Assembly (NCBI GenBank): GCA_016290775.1
Contig: JAEEVF010000001.1
Span: 744,001-808,000, forward strand
From: Acetatifactor sp.
GTDB taxonomy: Bacteria; Bacillota; Clostridia; Lachnospirales; Lachnospiraceae
Direction: 5' to 3'
Length of the DNA stretch: 64,000 nt
Positions within the stretch are counted from its first letter, which is position 1; each line of letters opens with the position of its first letter. Made by a program: the position numbers and the translations under genes. The notes under the pieces are model-generated. The model was given only the letters and a program-made list of their open reading frames with translations. It was not told where the DNA came from and made no database searches. Shown here piece by piece: positions 1 through 7,679 of this stretch.

Positions 1-385
1 CTACTCCAGGCAGTGCAAGTAGTTCTTCCATCGTATCCGGCACAATGCCGTGATACTTGTCGCGAAGCATCTTCATGCAGGCACTGATGTCCCTAGCCTT
101 ACTATTTCCAAGTCCGCAGGGATGAACCAGCTTTTCGATCTCGTTCACTTCAGCATCTGCCAGTGCTTCCACGGTCGGAAAACGGCGATACAAGTCTTCC
201 ACGACGACATTGACTCTCGCATCCGTACACTGCGCCGCAAGGCGAACGCTGACAAGCAGCTTCCATGCCTGCTCCCTGTCATAGGTTAAGGTACAGGAGG
301 AATCAGGATATTGCATCTTCAAGCGTTCAATGACCTGGAGCGCCAAGGCTTTTCTTTTCTTTAACGGATCTGTGCTTCTTTTCAT
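1..385 (-). CDS. nth: endonuclease III (Nth), N-terminal part, cut by the window edge
   Basis: Endonuclease III is a DNA glycosylase/AP lyase that starts base-excision repair of oxidised pyrimidines. The minus-strand frame opens with ATG at 385 (MKRSTDPLKKRKALA) and stays open for 128 codons to the left edge. It carries the family blocks in order: YPDSSCTLTY, LLVSVRLAAQCTDARVN (residues about 48-64), PTVEALADA, and ELLALPGV at the edge, which begins the helix-hairpin-helix (LPGVGRKTAN in relatives). The catalytic Lys/Asp and the C-terminal [4Fe-4S] cysteines lie outside the window. It starts 23 bp after the rlmH stop, so it is probably the last visible gene of the folD-rlmH operon. Confidence 0.9.
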   Translation of the reverse strand, partial: MKRSTDPLKKRKALALQVIERLKMQYPDSSCTLTYDREQAWKLLVSVRLAAQCTDARVNVVVEDLYRRFPTVEALADAEVNEIEKLVHPCGLGNSKARDISACMKMLRDKYHGIVPDTMEELLALPGV

Positions 386-408
386 CCGATCCCTCGTCTG
401 ATCAACAG

Positions 409-888
409 TTATTTGTGATAGGGTTCACCATGCATGATGCGAAATCCGCGGTAGATCTGTTCGCAAAGGATCACTCGCATGAGCTGATGAGGAAAGGTCA
501 TGTCCGAAAAGCTGATCGCTTGATCAGACTTCTTACATACTGCTTCGGAAAGCCCTAAAGACCCTCCGATGACGAACATGATCTGACCCTTTCCCTTTAC
601 GGCTGCGTTTTCGATAAACCTGGAAAATGCAACTGAATCCATCTTTCTCCCGGCGATCTCCAAGGTGGCAACGAAAGACTCCTCTTTTAGCTTAGCAAGA
701 AGTCTTTCTCCTTCCTTGTCACGGATCTGCGTCTGCATTGCATCGCTTGCGTTATCCGGCGTCTGTTCATCAGCCACTTCTATGATCTCAAGCTTGCAAT
801 ATCTGCTAAGTCTTTTCTCAAACTCAGCGATCGCATCACGGTAAAAAGCTTCTTTGATCTTACCTACGCAAAGTATCGTGATCTTCAT
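409..888 (-). CDS. rlmH: 23S rRNA (pseudouridine1915-N3)-methyltransferase RlmH
   Basis: RlmH is a small SPOUT-class methyltransferase that methylates pseudouridine 1915 in helix 69 of 23S rRNA on the assembled 70S ribosome, using S-adenosylmethionine. The 159-residue product has the usual family length. It starts MKITILCVGKIKEAF, has the SAM-binding knot motif MFVIGGSLGLSE (about residues 103-114), continues with SFSDMTFPHQLMRVILCEQIYR, and ends in the typical GEPYHK tail. It starts 5 bp after the stop of the zinc-ribbon protein gene, so the two are almost certainly co-transcribed. Nothing odd was seen. Confidence 0.97.
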   Translation of the reverse strand: MKITILCVGKIKEAFYRDAIAEFEKRLSRYCKLEIIEVADEQTPDNASDAMQTQIRDKEGERLLAKLKEESFVATLEIAGRKMDSVAFSRFIENAAVKGKGQIMFVIGGSLGLSEAVCKKSDQAISFSDMTFPHQLMRVILCEQIYRGFRIMHGEPYHK

Positions 889-893
889 GACAA

Positions 894-1766
894 TTACTTT
901 TCAGGGAATACCATTTCATAAACGACGTCGTCCACGAACCTGTCCAGGAAATCCTGATCCAGATTCATGAACTGGTGATTGATCCTTGCCTTGATCAGTT
1001 CGTTTCTCGGGAAGAACAACGAATCACCTTCAAGACTCGGATCACGCATTTTGATATAACGGTCTATATCCTCGCCGCGAAGGTTTTCCTTACACCAAGT
1101 CTCCAATGAAGCCTTAAGACTGTTCTCGGATTCCACGTCCTTTACAAAGCTCTTTGCATTGCGGAACGACACGAAGCCCATGATCACAAAAATCAGGCAA
1201 AGGCCGCCAAGAACGCCAAAGAACAGGTACGCGCCTTTAAAGAATGCAGGCAACGGAATGATTCCAAGAAGACTTAATGCCACGAAGGCAATGCCGAGGA
1301 GGCCGACAAGCAAAAGGCTCCAGGCAGCCGCCTTGTTTTCTTCCATCTTCTTGGCACTGCTCTCGTAAACCTTTGCTTTTTTCGGAGCACTCGCGGCTGC
1401 GATCTCCCTTTTGATCATTTCCTGTTGCTCAGGCGTCGCATTGGCCAGCGCTTCTTCCTGTGCCTTCTTCTGAACGCCGCTCATATATTCATTCATGAAT
1501 GTCTGAGTGATGCTTTCGGCCTTTTGGAACTCATTCTTTGGAACTTCGACGGAAAAAACATTCTTTTCAGGAACAAAATTATATGCAGTCTTGCTGATGC
1601 CATTTGCAACCAGGAACTCGCCCAATTTCTTCATCAGGTCTTCGTCGCCAAACAGAACGGGGACAAAAGGATTCTCATCCAAAGATTCCACCAATTCCGC
1701 TCCGCAATCCGCACAAACCTTGATCCCGGGACGGTACTCATTCTTACAGATCGGACACCATGCCAT
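894..1766 (-). CDS. zinc-ribbon protein with two transmembrane helices, unknown function
   Basis: This 290-residue protein is not recognised by name. The N-terminus holds a CPIC...CADC zinc ribbon (residues 4-20). A segment of roughly residues 30-95 follows (VPVLFGDEDLMKKLGEFLVANGISKTAYNF, split here only as a description) that resembles small signal-transducing domains found next to zinc ribbons in Firmicutes. A charged linker then leads to two hydrophobic helices near residues 150-170 and 178-200. The C-terminal 85 residues are soluble and acidic. It lies between nfnB and rlmH with short gaps (24 bp and 5 bp), so it is an operon member, but its role cannot be read from that. A conserved hypothetical membrane protein is the safest description. 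Confidence 0.7.
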   Translation of the reverse strand: MAWCPICKNEYRPGIKVCADCGAELVESLDENPFVPVLFGDEDLMKKLGEFLVANGISKTAYNFVPEKNVFSVEVPKNEFQKAESITQTFMNEYMSGVQKKAQEEALANATPEQQEMIKREIAAASAPKKAKVYESSAKKMEENKAAAWSLLLVGLLGIAFVALSLLGIIPLPAFFKGAYLFFGVLGGLCLIFVIMGFVSFRNAKSFVKDVESENSLKASLETWCKENLRGEDIDRYIKMRDPSLEGDSLFFPRNELIKARINHQFMNLDQDFLDRFVDDVVYEMVFPEK

Positions 1767-1790
1767 ACCCTAAACCACCCTTTCTTCGCT

Positions 1791-3173
1791 TTATTTGCTC
1801 AGATATTCGTCAATTCCCTTTGCAGCGGCCTTTCCTGCCCCCATTGCAAGAATAACGGTTGCTGCGCCTGTTACGGCATCGCCGCCGGCATATACGCCTT
1901 CCTTCGTGGTCTTACCATTCTCTTCATCTGCGATGATGCACTTCCACTTGTTAGTCTCAAGACCTGCCGTCGTAGAAGAGATCAGCGGGTTCGGTGAAGT
2001 ACCGAGAGACATGATCACGGTATCAAGTTCCATCACGAATTCAGAGCCGGGAACCTCTACGGGACGACGTCTTCCGGATTCGTCCGGCTCGCCAAGAGCC
2101 ATCTTAATGCACTTCATGCCGGTTACCCAACCCTTCTCGTCTGCAAGGACTTCGGTAGGATTTGTCAGAAGATCAAAGATAATGCCCTCTTCCTTTGCGT
2201 GATGCACTTCTTCGACTCTTGCAGGAAGCTCTTCTTCACTTCTTCTGTAAACGATATGAACCTCAGCGCCAAGTCTCAGTGCCGTTCTGGCGGCATCCAT
2301 TGCCACGTTACCGCCGCCAACGACAGCAACCTTCTTGCCTCGCATAATGGGCGTCGGGGATGCAGGATTAAATGCCTTCATCAGATTGCTTCTGGTCAGA
2401 TATTCATTCGCGGAGAACACGCCGTTGGAGTTCTCTCCGGGGATTCCCATGAACTTCGGAAGACCTGCGCCGGAGCCAATGAACACTGCAGAGAAGCCTT
2501 CCTTCTCCATCAGCTCGTCAATGGTAACGGACTTACCGATCACAACATTGGTCTCGATCTTAACGCCAAGAGACTTCACATTCTCGATTTCCTTAGCAAC
2601 AACTGCTTCCTTGGGGAGACGGAACTCGGGAATACCATAAACAAGCACGCCGCCTGCCTCGTGCAAAGCCTCAAAGATCGTAACGTCGTAGCCCATCTTT
2701 GCAAGATCTCCTGCACAGGTAAGGCCTGCCGGGCCGGAACCGATCACTGCAACCTTCTTACCCTTCTTCTCGGTAGCGCCTGCGGGCTTGATGCCATTCT
2801 CTCTGGCCCAGTCAGCCACAAAACGCTCCAGCTTACCAATGCTGATCGGATCACCCTTGATGCCGCGGATGCACTTGCCTTCGCATTGGGTCTCCTGAGG
2901 GCAAACACGACCGCAGACTGCAGGAAGCGCACTTGCTTCGCTGATGATCTGATATGCCTTCTCAATGTTGCCTTCCTTCACTTCATGAATGAATGCAGGA
3001 ATGTCGATCGCAACGGGACAACCCTTAACGCACTGTGCGTTTTTGCAGTTGATACATCTGGAAGCCTCACACTGAGCCTCTTCCATGTTATAGCCAAGGC
3101 AAACCTCTTCAAAGTTTGTCGCTCTTACTTTTGCCTCTTGTTCTCTTACAGGAACCTTTGTCATAACGTCCAT
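1791..3173 (-). CDS. nfnB: NfnB-like large subunit of NADH-dependent ferredoxin:NADP+ oxidoreductase (GltD family)
   Basis: The product is a 460-residue GltD-family flavoprotein. Near the N-terminus are two cysteine groups (CINCKNAQCVKGCP, then CGRVCPQETQCEGKC) that would bind two [4Fe-4S] clusters. The FAD Rossmann motif GSGPAGLTCAGDLAKMG is near residue 145, and a second NADPH-binding motif, GGGNVAMDAARTALRLG, is near residue 287 and followed by the VYRRSEEE block. Proteins like this are often labelled glutamate synthase small subunit. The gene directly upstream encodes a PyrK-like diaphorase (nfnA), and that pairing is the hallmark of NfnAB, which couples reduced ferredoxin and NADH to reduce two NADP+. 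A SudAB-type sulfide dehydrogenase annotation is the main alternative. No GltB large subunit is nearby. Confidence 0.85.
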   Translation of the reverse strand: MDVMTKVPVREQEAKVRATNFEEVCLGYNMEEAQCEASRCINCKNAQCVKGCPVAIDIPAFIHEVKEGNIEKAYQIISEASALPAVCGRVCPQETQCEGKCIRGIKGDPISIGKLERFVADWARENGIKPAGATEKKGKKVAVIGSGPAGLTCAGDLAKMGYDVTIFEALHEAGGVLVYGIPEFRLPKEAVVAKEIENVKSLGVKIETNVVIGKSVTIDELMEKEGFSAVFIGSGAGLPKFMGIPGENSNGVFSANEYLTRSNLMKAFNPASPTPIMRGKKVAVVGGGNVAMDAARTALRLGAEVHIVYRRSEEELPARVEEVHHAKEEGIIFDLLTNPTEVLADEKGWVTGMKCIKMALGEPDESGRRRPVEVPGSEFVMELDTVIMSLGTSPNPLISSTTAGLETNKWKCIIADEENGKTTKEGVYAGGDAVTGAATVILAMGAGKAAAKGIDEYLSK

Positions 3174-3206
3174 CTATTTATCACCATATCCTTTCTTGCT
3201 ATTTCC

Positions 3207-4085
3207 TTAGTTGCAGTTCCCGCATCCGCCGTGGTGGGTATCGCCTTCCTGCAATGCAAGCATGGCGCGTCCTTCCTCGGTGCGATACAAGGTCTGTCTT
3301 CTCATGGCTTCGTCAAAGTTCACCTGATGTCCGTCAAACTCAGGTCCGTCAACGCATGCAAATTTCACTTTTCCGCCAACAGTCACGCGACACGCGCCGC
3401 ACATTCCGGTTCCGTCTACCATGATCGGGTTCAGGCTTACGATGGTGGGGATCTCGAGTTCCTTGGTCAAAAGACATACAAACTTCATCATGATCATCGG
3501 TCCGATCGCGATGCAAACGTCGTACTTCTTGCCTTCTGCAACCAGATCCTTGATCACCTGCGTTACCATTCCGCTTCTGCCATAGGAACCGTCATCAGTG
3601 GTCACGTACAAGTTTCCGGCAACTGCTTCCATTTCCTTCTCGAGGATCAAAAGATCCTTGGTCTTGCTGCCCATGATGACGTCTGCAGCAACGCCGTTCT
3701 CATGAAGCCATTTTACCTGGGGATATACGGGCGCCGTTCCAACGCCACCTGCCACAAACAGGATGTTCTTCTTTTTCAGGCTTTCAAGGTCTTCCTTCAC
3801 CAGCTCGGAAGGACAGCCAAGAGGGCCAACGAAATCATGGAAGGAATCACCTTCGTTCAGTCCCGCCATCATCTTTGTGCCAGCGCCAACGATCTGGAAC
3901 ACGATGGTGATCGTGCCGGCTTTTCTGTCATAATCGCAGATGGTCAGAGGGATTCTCTCAGCATCCTTATCCATGCGAACGATGACGAATTGCCCGGGAA
4001 GACAACCCTGTGCCACGCGAGGAGCTTCCACGTCCATGAGAAAAATGTTTGTCGTCAGTTCCTGTTTCTTTAAAATCTTGTACAT
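3207..4085 (-). CDS. nfnA: NfnA-like small subunit, FAD/NAD-binding [2Fe-2S] diaphorase (PyrK family)
   Basis: The product is a 292-residue ferredoxin-NADP reductase-fold protein. Visible elements are the FAD-binding PGQFVIVRMD and RIPLTICDYD blocks, the NAD-binding GGVGTAPVYPQVKWL, and a C-terminal cysteine set (GMCGACRV, KFACVDGPEF, then HGGCGNCN at the very end). The first two are as expected for the [2Fe-2S] site of the PyrK/NfnA family. An ATG at 4100 is also in frame, but ATG 4085 has GGAGAGGTGG four bases upstream and matches the family's MYKILKKQ start, so it was chosen. It precedes nfnB by 33 bp. Together they should form the soluble, electron-bifurcating transhydrogenase that links NADH, NADPH and ferredoxin pools. 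Confidence 0.85.
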   Translation of the reverse strand: MYKILKKQELTTNIFLMDVEAPRVAQGCLPGQFVIVRMDKDAERIPLTICDYDRKAGTITIVFQIVGAGTKMMAGLNEGDSFHDFVGPLGCPSELVKEDLESLKKKNILFVAGGVGTAPVYPQVKWLHENGVAADVIMGSKTKDLLILEKEMEAVAGNLYVTTDDGSYGRSGMVTQVIKDLVAEGKKYDVCIAIGPMIMMKFVCLLTKELEIPTIVSLNPIMVDGTGMCGACRVTVGGKVKFACVDGPEFDGHQVNFDEAMRRQTLYRTEEGRAMLALQEGDTHHGGCGNCN

Positions 4086-4132
4086 ATTCCACCTCTCCAT
4101 CCCTCTCGGGATTATATTATAAAAATTTCTTT

Positions 4133-5017
4133 TTATTTCTGTTCTGCTTGACTTTGGATCACGTAGGTCGCTGCCGTGATCTCGCTCTTTACGCCGTATT
4201 CATTGATGAGGCACGCCTTGACAGTCGTTTCGCCCACGTCGAGCACGATCGGAACCGTGTATGCATCACTGTTTTCGTTGGGCGTCGTGCCATCGAGCGT
4301 ATAATACACCTCGCCATTGCCGGCGCAGAAAATGGTTAACGCCTGCATCCCTTGATAGGTACCCTCATCCATGGAAAAGACCGGTGCAGGGGAAAGATAT
4401 TCCTTGTATTGTTCCCACAGTCTCGCATCCTGGCTTTGGGTCACAAGCTTACAAACCCCTTCGAAATTGCCCTTTTGGATCATGATCGGCAAAACCTTTT
4501 CTCTTGCCCATGTGATCTGTTCATCGCTTGCCTGCTTATGAGACATGATCTGAAGGAGCGTCGCTTCGTATTTCGTCACTTCGTTTTTCAGGAAGTAAAC
4601 TCCCGCAAGATCCTGTAAGACTTTTACGTTTCCGGGATCCAATTCCTCGGCGCGAAGATATGCCTCGATCGCTTTGGAATACTCACCAAGACTTCTAAGT
4701 TTATCGGCCTGTTCGAGCTGATATTCCAAAGAATTCATGTTCTTTAGATTCTTGTTGATCATTACGCAAAGCACAATGATCGCGATCAAAAGAATGGAAA
4801 AGCATCCATAGACCGCAATGCGTCTTTTCAACCTTTTCTTTTTGTCTTTTTCTGCCTTATCCTCTGGGTCCTTGCTTTGCTCCTCGCTTTCTTCCTGAGC
4901 GGCGAATGCCAGGTCCATCGACGGATCATAATCAGGTACGACTCTGATCTCTTCTCCGCATTTCTCACAAAGCAAGGCTCCCTCTGGCATTTCAGCGCCA
5001 CATTTCGGACAAACCAT
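4133..5017 (-). CDS. zinc-ribbon, TPR and chitobiase-like C-terminal domain membrane protein
   Basis: The 294-residue protein begins with a CPKCGAEMPEGALLCEKCG zinc ribbon (residues 3-21). An acidic/basic linker and one transmembrane helix (about residues 69-88, FSILLIAIIVLCVMI) follow. Next come about two TPR-like helical repeats (LRSLGEYSKAIEAYLRAEEL, VLQDLAGVYFL). Last is a beta-sandwich resembling the chitobiase/beta-hexosaminidase C-terminal domain, with its signature GEVYYTLDGTTP near residue 235. No catalytic domain is present. The layout suggests a membrane-anchored scaffold whose ribbon is cytoplasmic. It lies 18 bp after folD and 47 bp before nfnA, inside the same apparent operon. 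The function is unknown. Confidence 0.75.
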   Translation of the reverse strand: MVCPKCGAEMPEGALLCEKCGEEIRVVPDYDPSMDLAFAAQEESEEQSKDPEDKAEKDKKKRLKRRIAVYGCFSILLIAIIVLCVMINKNLKNMNSLEYQLEQADKLRSLGEYSKAIEAYLRAEELDPGNVKVLQDLAGVYFLKNEVTKYEATLLQIMSHKQASDEQITWAREKVLPIMIQKGNFEGVCKLVTQSQDARLWEQYKEYLSPAPVFSMDEGTYQGMQALTIFCAGNGEVYYTLDGTTPNENSDAYTVPIVLDVGETTVKACLINEYGVKSEITAATYVIQSQAEQK

Positions 5018-5035
5018 TGTTTTGTGCCTCCGCTC

Positions 5036-5884
5036 CTAAGCGTTCTGTAAAGAATAGGATTCCACGCAGTTTTTCATCAGCATTGCGATGGTCATGGGAC
5101 CAACTCCGCCGGGTACGGGGGTGATGGCACTGCACTTCGGTGCAACGCTTTCATAATCCACGTCTCCGCAGAGTTTATTGTCTTCGTTACGATGGATGCC
5201 TACGTCGATGACAACGGCACCTTCCTTGACGTAATCTGCCGTGATCATCCGAGGCTTGCCAACGGCTGCGACGAGAATGTCTGCACGCTTTGTCACTTCC
5301 TGGAGATTCTTCGTTTTGCTGTGCGCCGTCGTAACTGTTCCGTTCTCACGAAGAAGAAGCATTCCCATAGGCTTGCCAACGATATTGCTTCGTCCGATGA
5401 CAACGCATTCCTTTCCGGCGATCTCGATTCCGGAGCGCTTCAGAAGCTGGATCACGCCTGCAGGCGTACAGCTCACAAAACCTTTTCTGCCAATGCTTAA
5501 GTTCCCGACGTTCATGGGATGGAAGCCATCCACGTCCTTTAAGGGATCAATTTCATCCAGGATCTTCTCTTCATTCAGGCCCTTGGGCAGGGGAAGCTGC
5601 ACCAAAATGCCATTTACGTCCTTTCTTGCATTCAGTTCTCTGATTAGATCAAGAAGCTGTTCCTCAGTCGTCTCCTCAGGGAGCTCATAGGACAAAGATT
5701 CGATGCCGACGTACTCACAAGCCTTTTTCTTATTGCGCACGTAAACGCAGGATGCGGGATCCGCGCCAACTTGGATCACTGCCAGGCAAAGCGTGATGCC
5801 TTTTGCCTTCATCTCGGCCACCTGTTCTTTTAATTCATCCTTGATCTGCGTTGAGATTGCTTTTCCGTCAATAATCTGCGTCAC
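5036..5884 (-). CDS. folD: bifunctional methylene-THF dehydrogenase / methenyl-THF cyclohydrolase FolD
   Basis: FolD interconverts methylene-, methenyl- and formyl-tetrahydrofolate in one-carbon metabolism, using NADP(H). The 282-residue length is typical. Visible signatures are YVRNKKKACEYVGI (catalytic Lys region), LVQLPLPKGLNE, KDVDGFHPMNVG, CTPAGVIQLL, VIGRSNIVGKPMG (NADP site) and the C-terminal TPVPGGVGPMT. The start codon is GTG at 5884, with AAAGGA about seven bases upstream. The gene has its own promoter and a Rex-like palindrome in the 108-bp gap after fhs. With Fhs next door it gives the formate-to-methylene-THF branch used for purines, serine/glycine exchange, or an acetyl-CoA pathway methyl branch. 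No CODH/ACS genes are visible, so acetogenesis is not implied. Confidence 0.97.
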   Translation of the reverse strand: MTQIIDGKAISTQIKDELKEQVAEMKAKGITLCLAVIQVGADPASCVYVRNKKKACEYVGIESLSYELPEETTEEQLLDLIRELNARKDVNGILVQLPLPKGLNEEKILDEIDPLKDVDGFHPMNVGNLSIGRKGFVSCTPAGVIQLLKRSGIEIAGKECVVIGRSNIVGKPMGMLLLRENGTVTTAHSKTKNLQEVTKRADILVAAVGKPRMITADYVKEGAVVIDVGIHRNEDNKLCGDVDYESVAPKCSAITPVPGGVGPMTIAMLMKNCVESYSLQNA

Positions 5885-5934
5885 TTTTTCGTCCTTTCCG
5901 CGCTCTTTGGCGTTCTATGCTCTCGCCACTTGGC

Positions 5935-5952
5935 ATGTTAAATTTTTGACAA
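5935..5952. promoter_or_regulatory. candidate Rex operator in front of folD-nfnAB operon
   Basis: The 18-mer ATGTTAAATTTTTGACAA matches the clostridial Rex consensus TTGTTAA-N4-TTAACAA at 12 of 14 defined positions. It lies at the expected transcription start of the folD promoter, where a bound repressor would block initiation. Rex itself is encoded in this window. The consensus is from general knowledge of Rex; the assignment is inference. Confidence 0.55.
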
Positions 5953-5957
5953 GTAAT

Positions 5958-5985
5958 ATTGTATCATTTTGAGGATTTTTTTCAA
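5958..5985 (-). promoter_or_regulatory. sigma-A promoter of folD operon
   Basis: Read on the minus strand this is TTGAAA (5980-5985), a 16-bp spacer, then TACAAT (5958-5963). It sits just downstream of the fhs stop, so folD and the genes after it can be expressed separately from ftsK-fhs. Confidence 0.65.
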
Positions 5986-5992
5986 GTAGAAA

Positions 5993-7663
5993 TCAGAATA
6001 ATCCAGTGATCTTTCCTTCTTCGTTCACGTCGATATTATATGCCGCCGGCGTCTTGGACAAACCGGGCATGGTCATGACTGCTCCGGTCAGTACTACCAC
6101 AAAGCCTGCGCCCGCGGAAACATATGCTTCTCTGACGTTCATCTCAAAGCCATCAGGTCTTCCAAGCAATGTCGGATCGTCCGAAAGGGAATACTGCGTT
6201 TTTGCCATGCAGACGGGCATCTTGCCAAAGCCGAGTTCTTCAAGCTTCTTCAGCTGCTTTACGGCAGCAGGCGCATACTTCACGCTTCCCGCGCCATAGA
6301 TTTCTTTGGCAACGGTCTCGATCTTCTGCGTAAGACTCAGCTCATCGGGATACAACGGATGGAAATGACTCTCTTTTTCCTCCAGAGTTTTCAGGACTTT
6401 TTCAGCAAGAGCGATGCCGCCCTCTCCTCCCTTGGCCCAAACCTCGGAAAGTGCAAATTCACAGCCTCTGCTCTCACAGAATTCCTTAACATATGCCGTC
6501 TCTGCTTCCGTATCCGTGACAAACGAATTCAGCGTTACCACAACGGGAACGTCATATTTTTGCAGGTTTTCAATATGCTTTTCAAGATTTACGATACCCT
6601 TCTTTAGGGCATCCATGTTCTCTGCGGAAAGCTCTGCCTTGGGAACGCCGCCGTTGTACTTTAATGCACGGATCGTTGCAACAAGAACAACTGCGTCAGG
6701 CTTTAAGCCAGTCATGCGGCACTTTACGTCAAAGAACTTCTCCGCGCCAAGGTCTGCGCCAAAGCCTGCCTCCGTGATCACGTAATCTGCCATCTTCAGG
6801 GCTGCCTTCGTCGCCCTGACGGAATTGCATCCATGTGCGATGTTCGCGAAGGGACCGCCATGAACAAGCGCGGGAGTATGCTCAAGCGTCTGGATCATGT
6901 TAGGCTTTAATGCATCTTTAAGCAGGGCTGCCATGGAACCTACGGCCTGAAGCTGACCTGCAGTCACAGGCTCTCCCTGATAGTTATACGCTACAACGAT
7001 CCTGGAAAGCCTCTCCTTGAGATCCTTCATGTCCTTTGCAAGACAGAGGATTGCCATGATCTCGCTTGCCACGGTGATCACGAAATGATCCTCTCTGGGG
7101 ATGCCTTCCGTCTTACCGCCAAGGCCAACGATCACGTTGCGGAGTGCCCTGTCATTCATGTCCAGACATCTCTTCCAAACAACCTGTCTGGGATCAATAT
7201 TCAAGGGGTTTCCTTGCTGCATGGAGTTGTCCAAAAGTGCGGCAAGCAAATTGTTTGCGGAAGTGATCGCATGAAAGTCACCCGTAAAATGGAGGTTCAG
7301 TTCCTCCATGGGAACAACCTGTGCATATCCGCCGCCTGCGGCGCCGCCCTTGATGCCAAAGCAAGGTCCCAAGGAGGGCTCGCGAAGGGCGATCACTGCC
7401 TTTTTGCCCATCTTCCCAAAGGCTTCGCCAAGGCCGACCGTCGTGGTTGTCTTCCCTTCTCCTGCAGGAGTCGGGTTGATGGCCGTCATCAGAATGAGTT
7501 TCCCTTCCGGCTTTCCTTCAAGGCTTTGTAAGAATTCCTCAGAGAGCTTTGCCTTGTACTTTCCATAAAGCTCTATGTCATCCTCCGAAATGCCAAGTCT
7601 TGCAGCGACTTGCGTGATCGGTTGCATTACCGCTTCCTGTGCGATCTCAATGTCTGTCTTCAT
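5993..7663 (-). CDS. fhs: formate-tetrahydrofolate ligase
   Basis: Fhs makes 10-formyl-THF from formate, ATP and THF. The 556-residue protein has the family's usual size. It shows the P-loop region [17 protein letters not shown] (about residue 65), [33 protein letters not shown], and [16 protein letters not shown] near the C-terminus. The start ATG 7663 has GAGGA seven bases upstream. It lies 16 bp after ftsK and is probably co-transcribed with it. folD follows but has its own promoter. The enzyme is cytoplasmic. Confidence 0.98.
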   Translation of the reverse strand: MKTDIEIAQEAVMQPITQVAARLGISEDDIELYGKYKAKLSEEFLQSLEGKPEGKLILMTAINPTPAGEGKTTTTVGLGEAFGKMGKKAVIALREPSLGPCFGIKGGAAGGGYAQVVPMEELNLHFTGDFHAITSANNLLAALLDNSMQQGNPLNIDPRQVVWKRCLDMNDRALRNVIVGLGGKTEGIPREDHFVITVASEIMAILCLAKDMKDLKERLSRIVVAYNYQGEPVTAGQLQAVGSMAALLKDALKPNMIQTLEHTPALVHGGPFANIAHGCNSVRATKAALKMADYVITEAGFGADLGAEKFFDVKCRMTGLKPDAVVLVATIRALKYNGGVPKAELSAENMDALKKGIVNLEKHIENLQKYDVPVVVTLNSFVTDTEAETAYVKEFCESRGCEFALSEVWAKGGEGGIALAEKVLKTLEEKESHFHPLYPDELSLTQKIETVAKEIYGAGSVKYAPAAVKQLKKLEELGFGKMPVCMAKTQYSLSDDPTLLGRPDGFEMNVREAYVSAGAGFVVVLTGAVMTMPGLSKTPAAYNIDVNEEGKITGLF

Positions 7664-7679
7664 TTTGTTTCCTCACGTT

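Noticed and set aside
1791..3173. Annotation as glutamate synthase small subunit GltD
   Set aside because: No large subunit is present and the PyrK-like partner gene is adjacent, which fits NfnAB better.
2199..4073. A 624-codon open frame on the plus strand, antisense to nfnAB
   Set aside because: It lies wholly opposite two well-recognised enzymes, has no family motif and no ribosome site; it is a codon-usage shadow.
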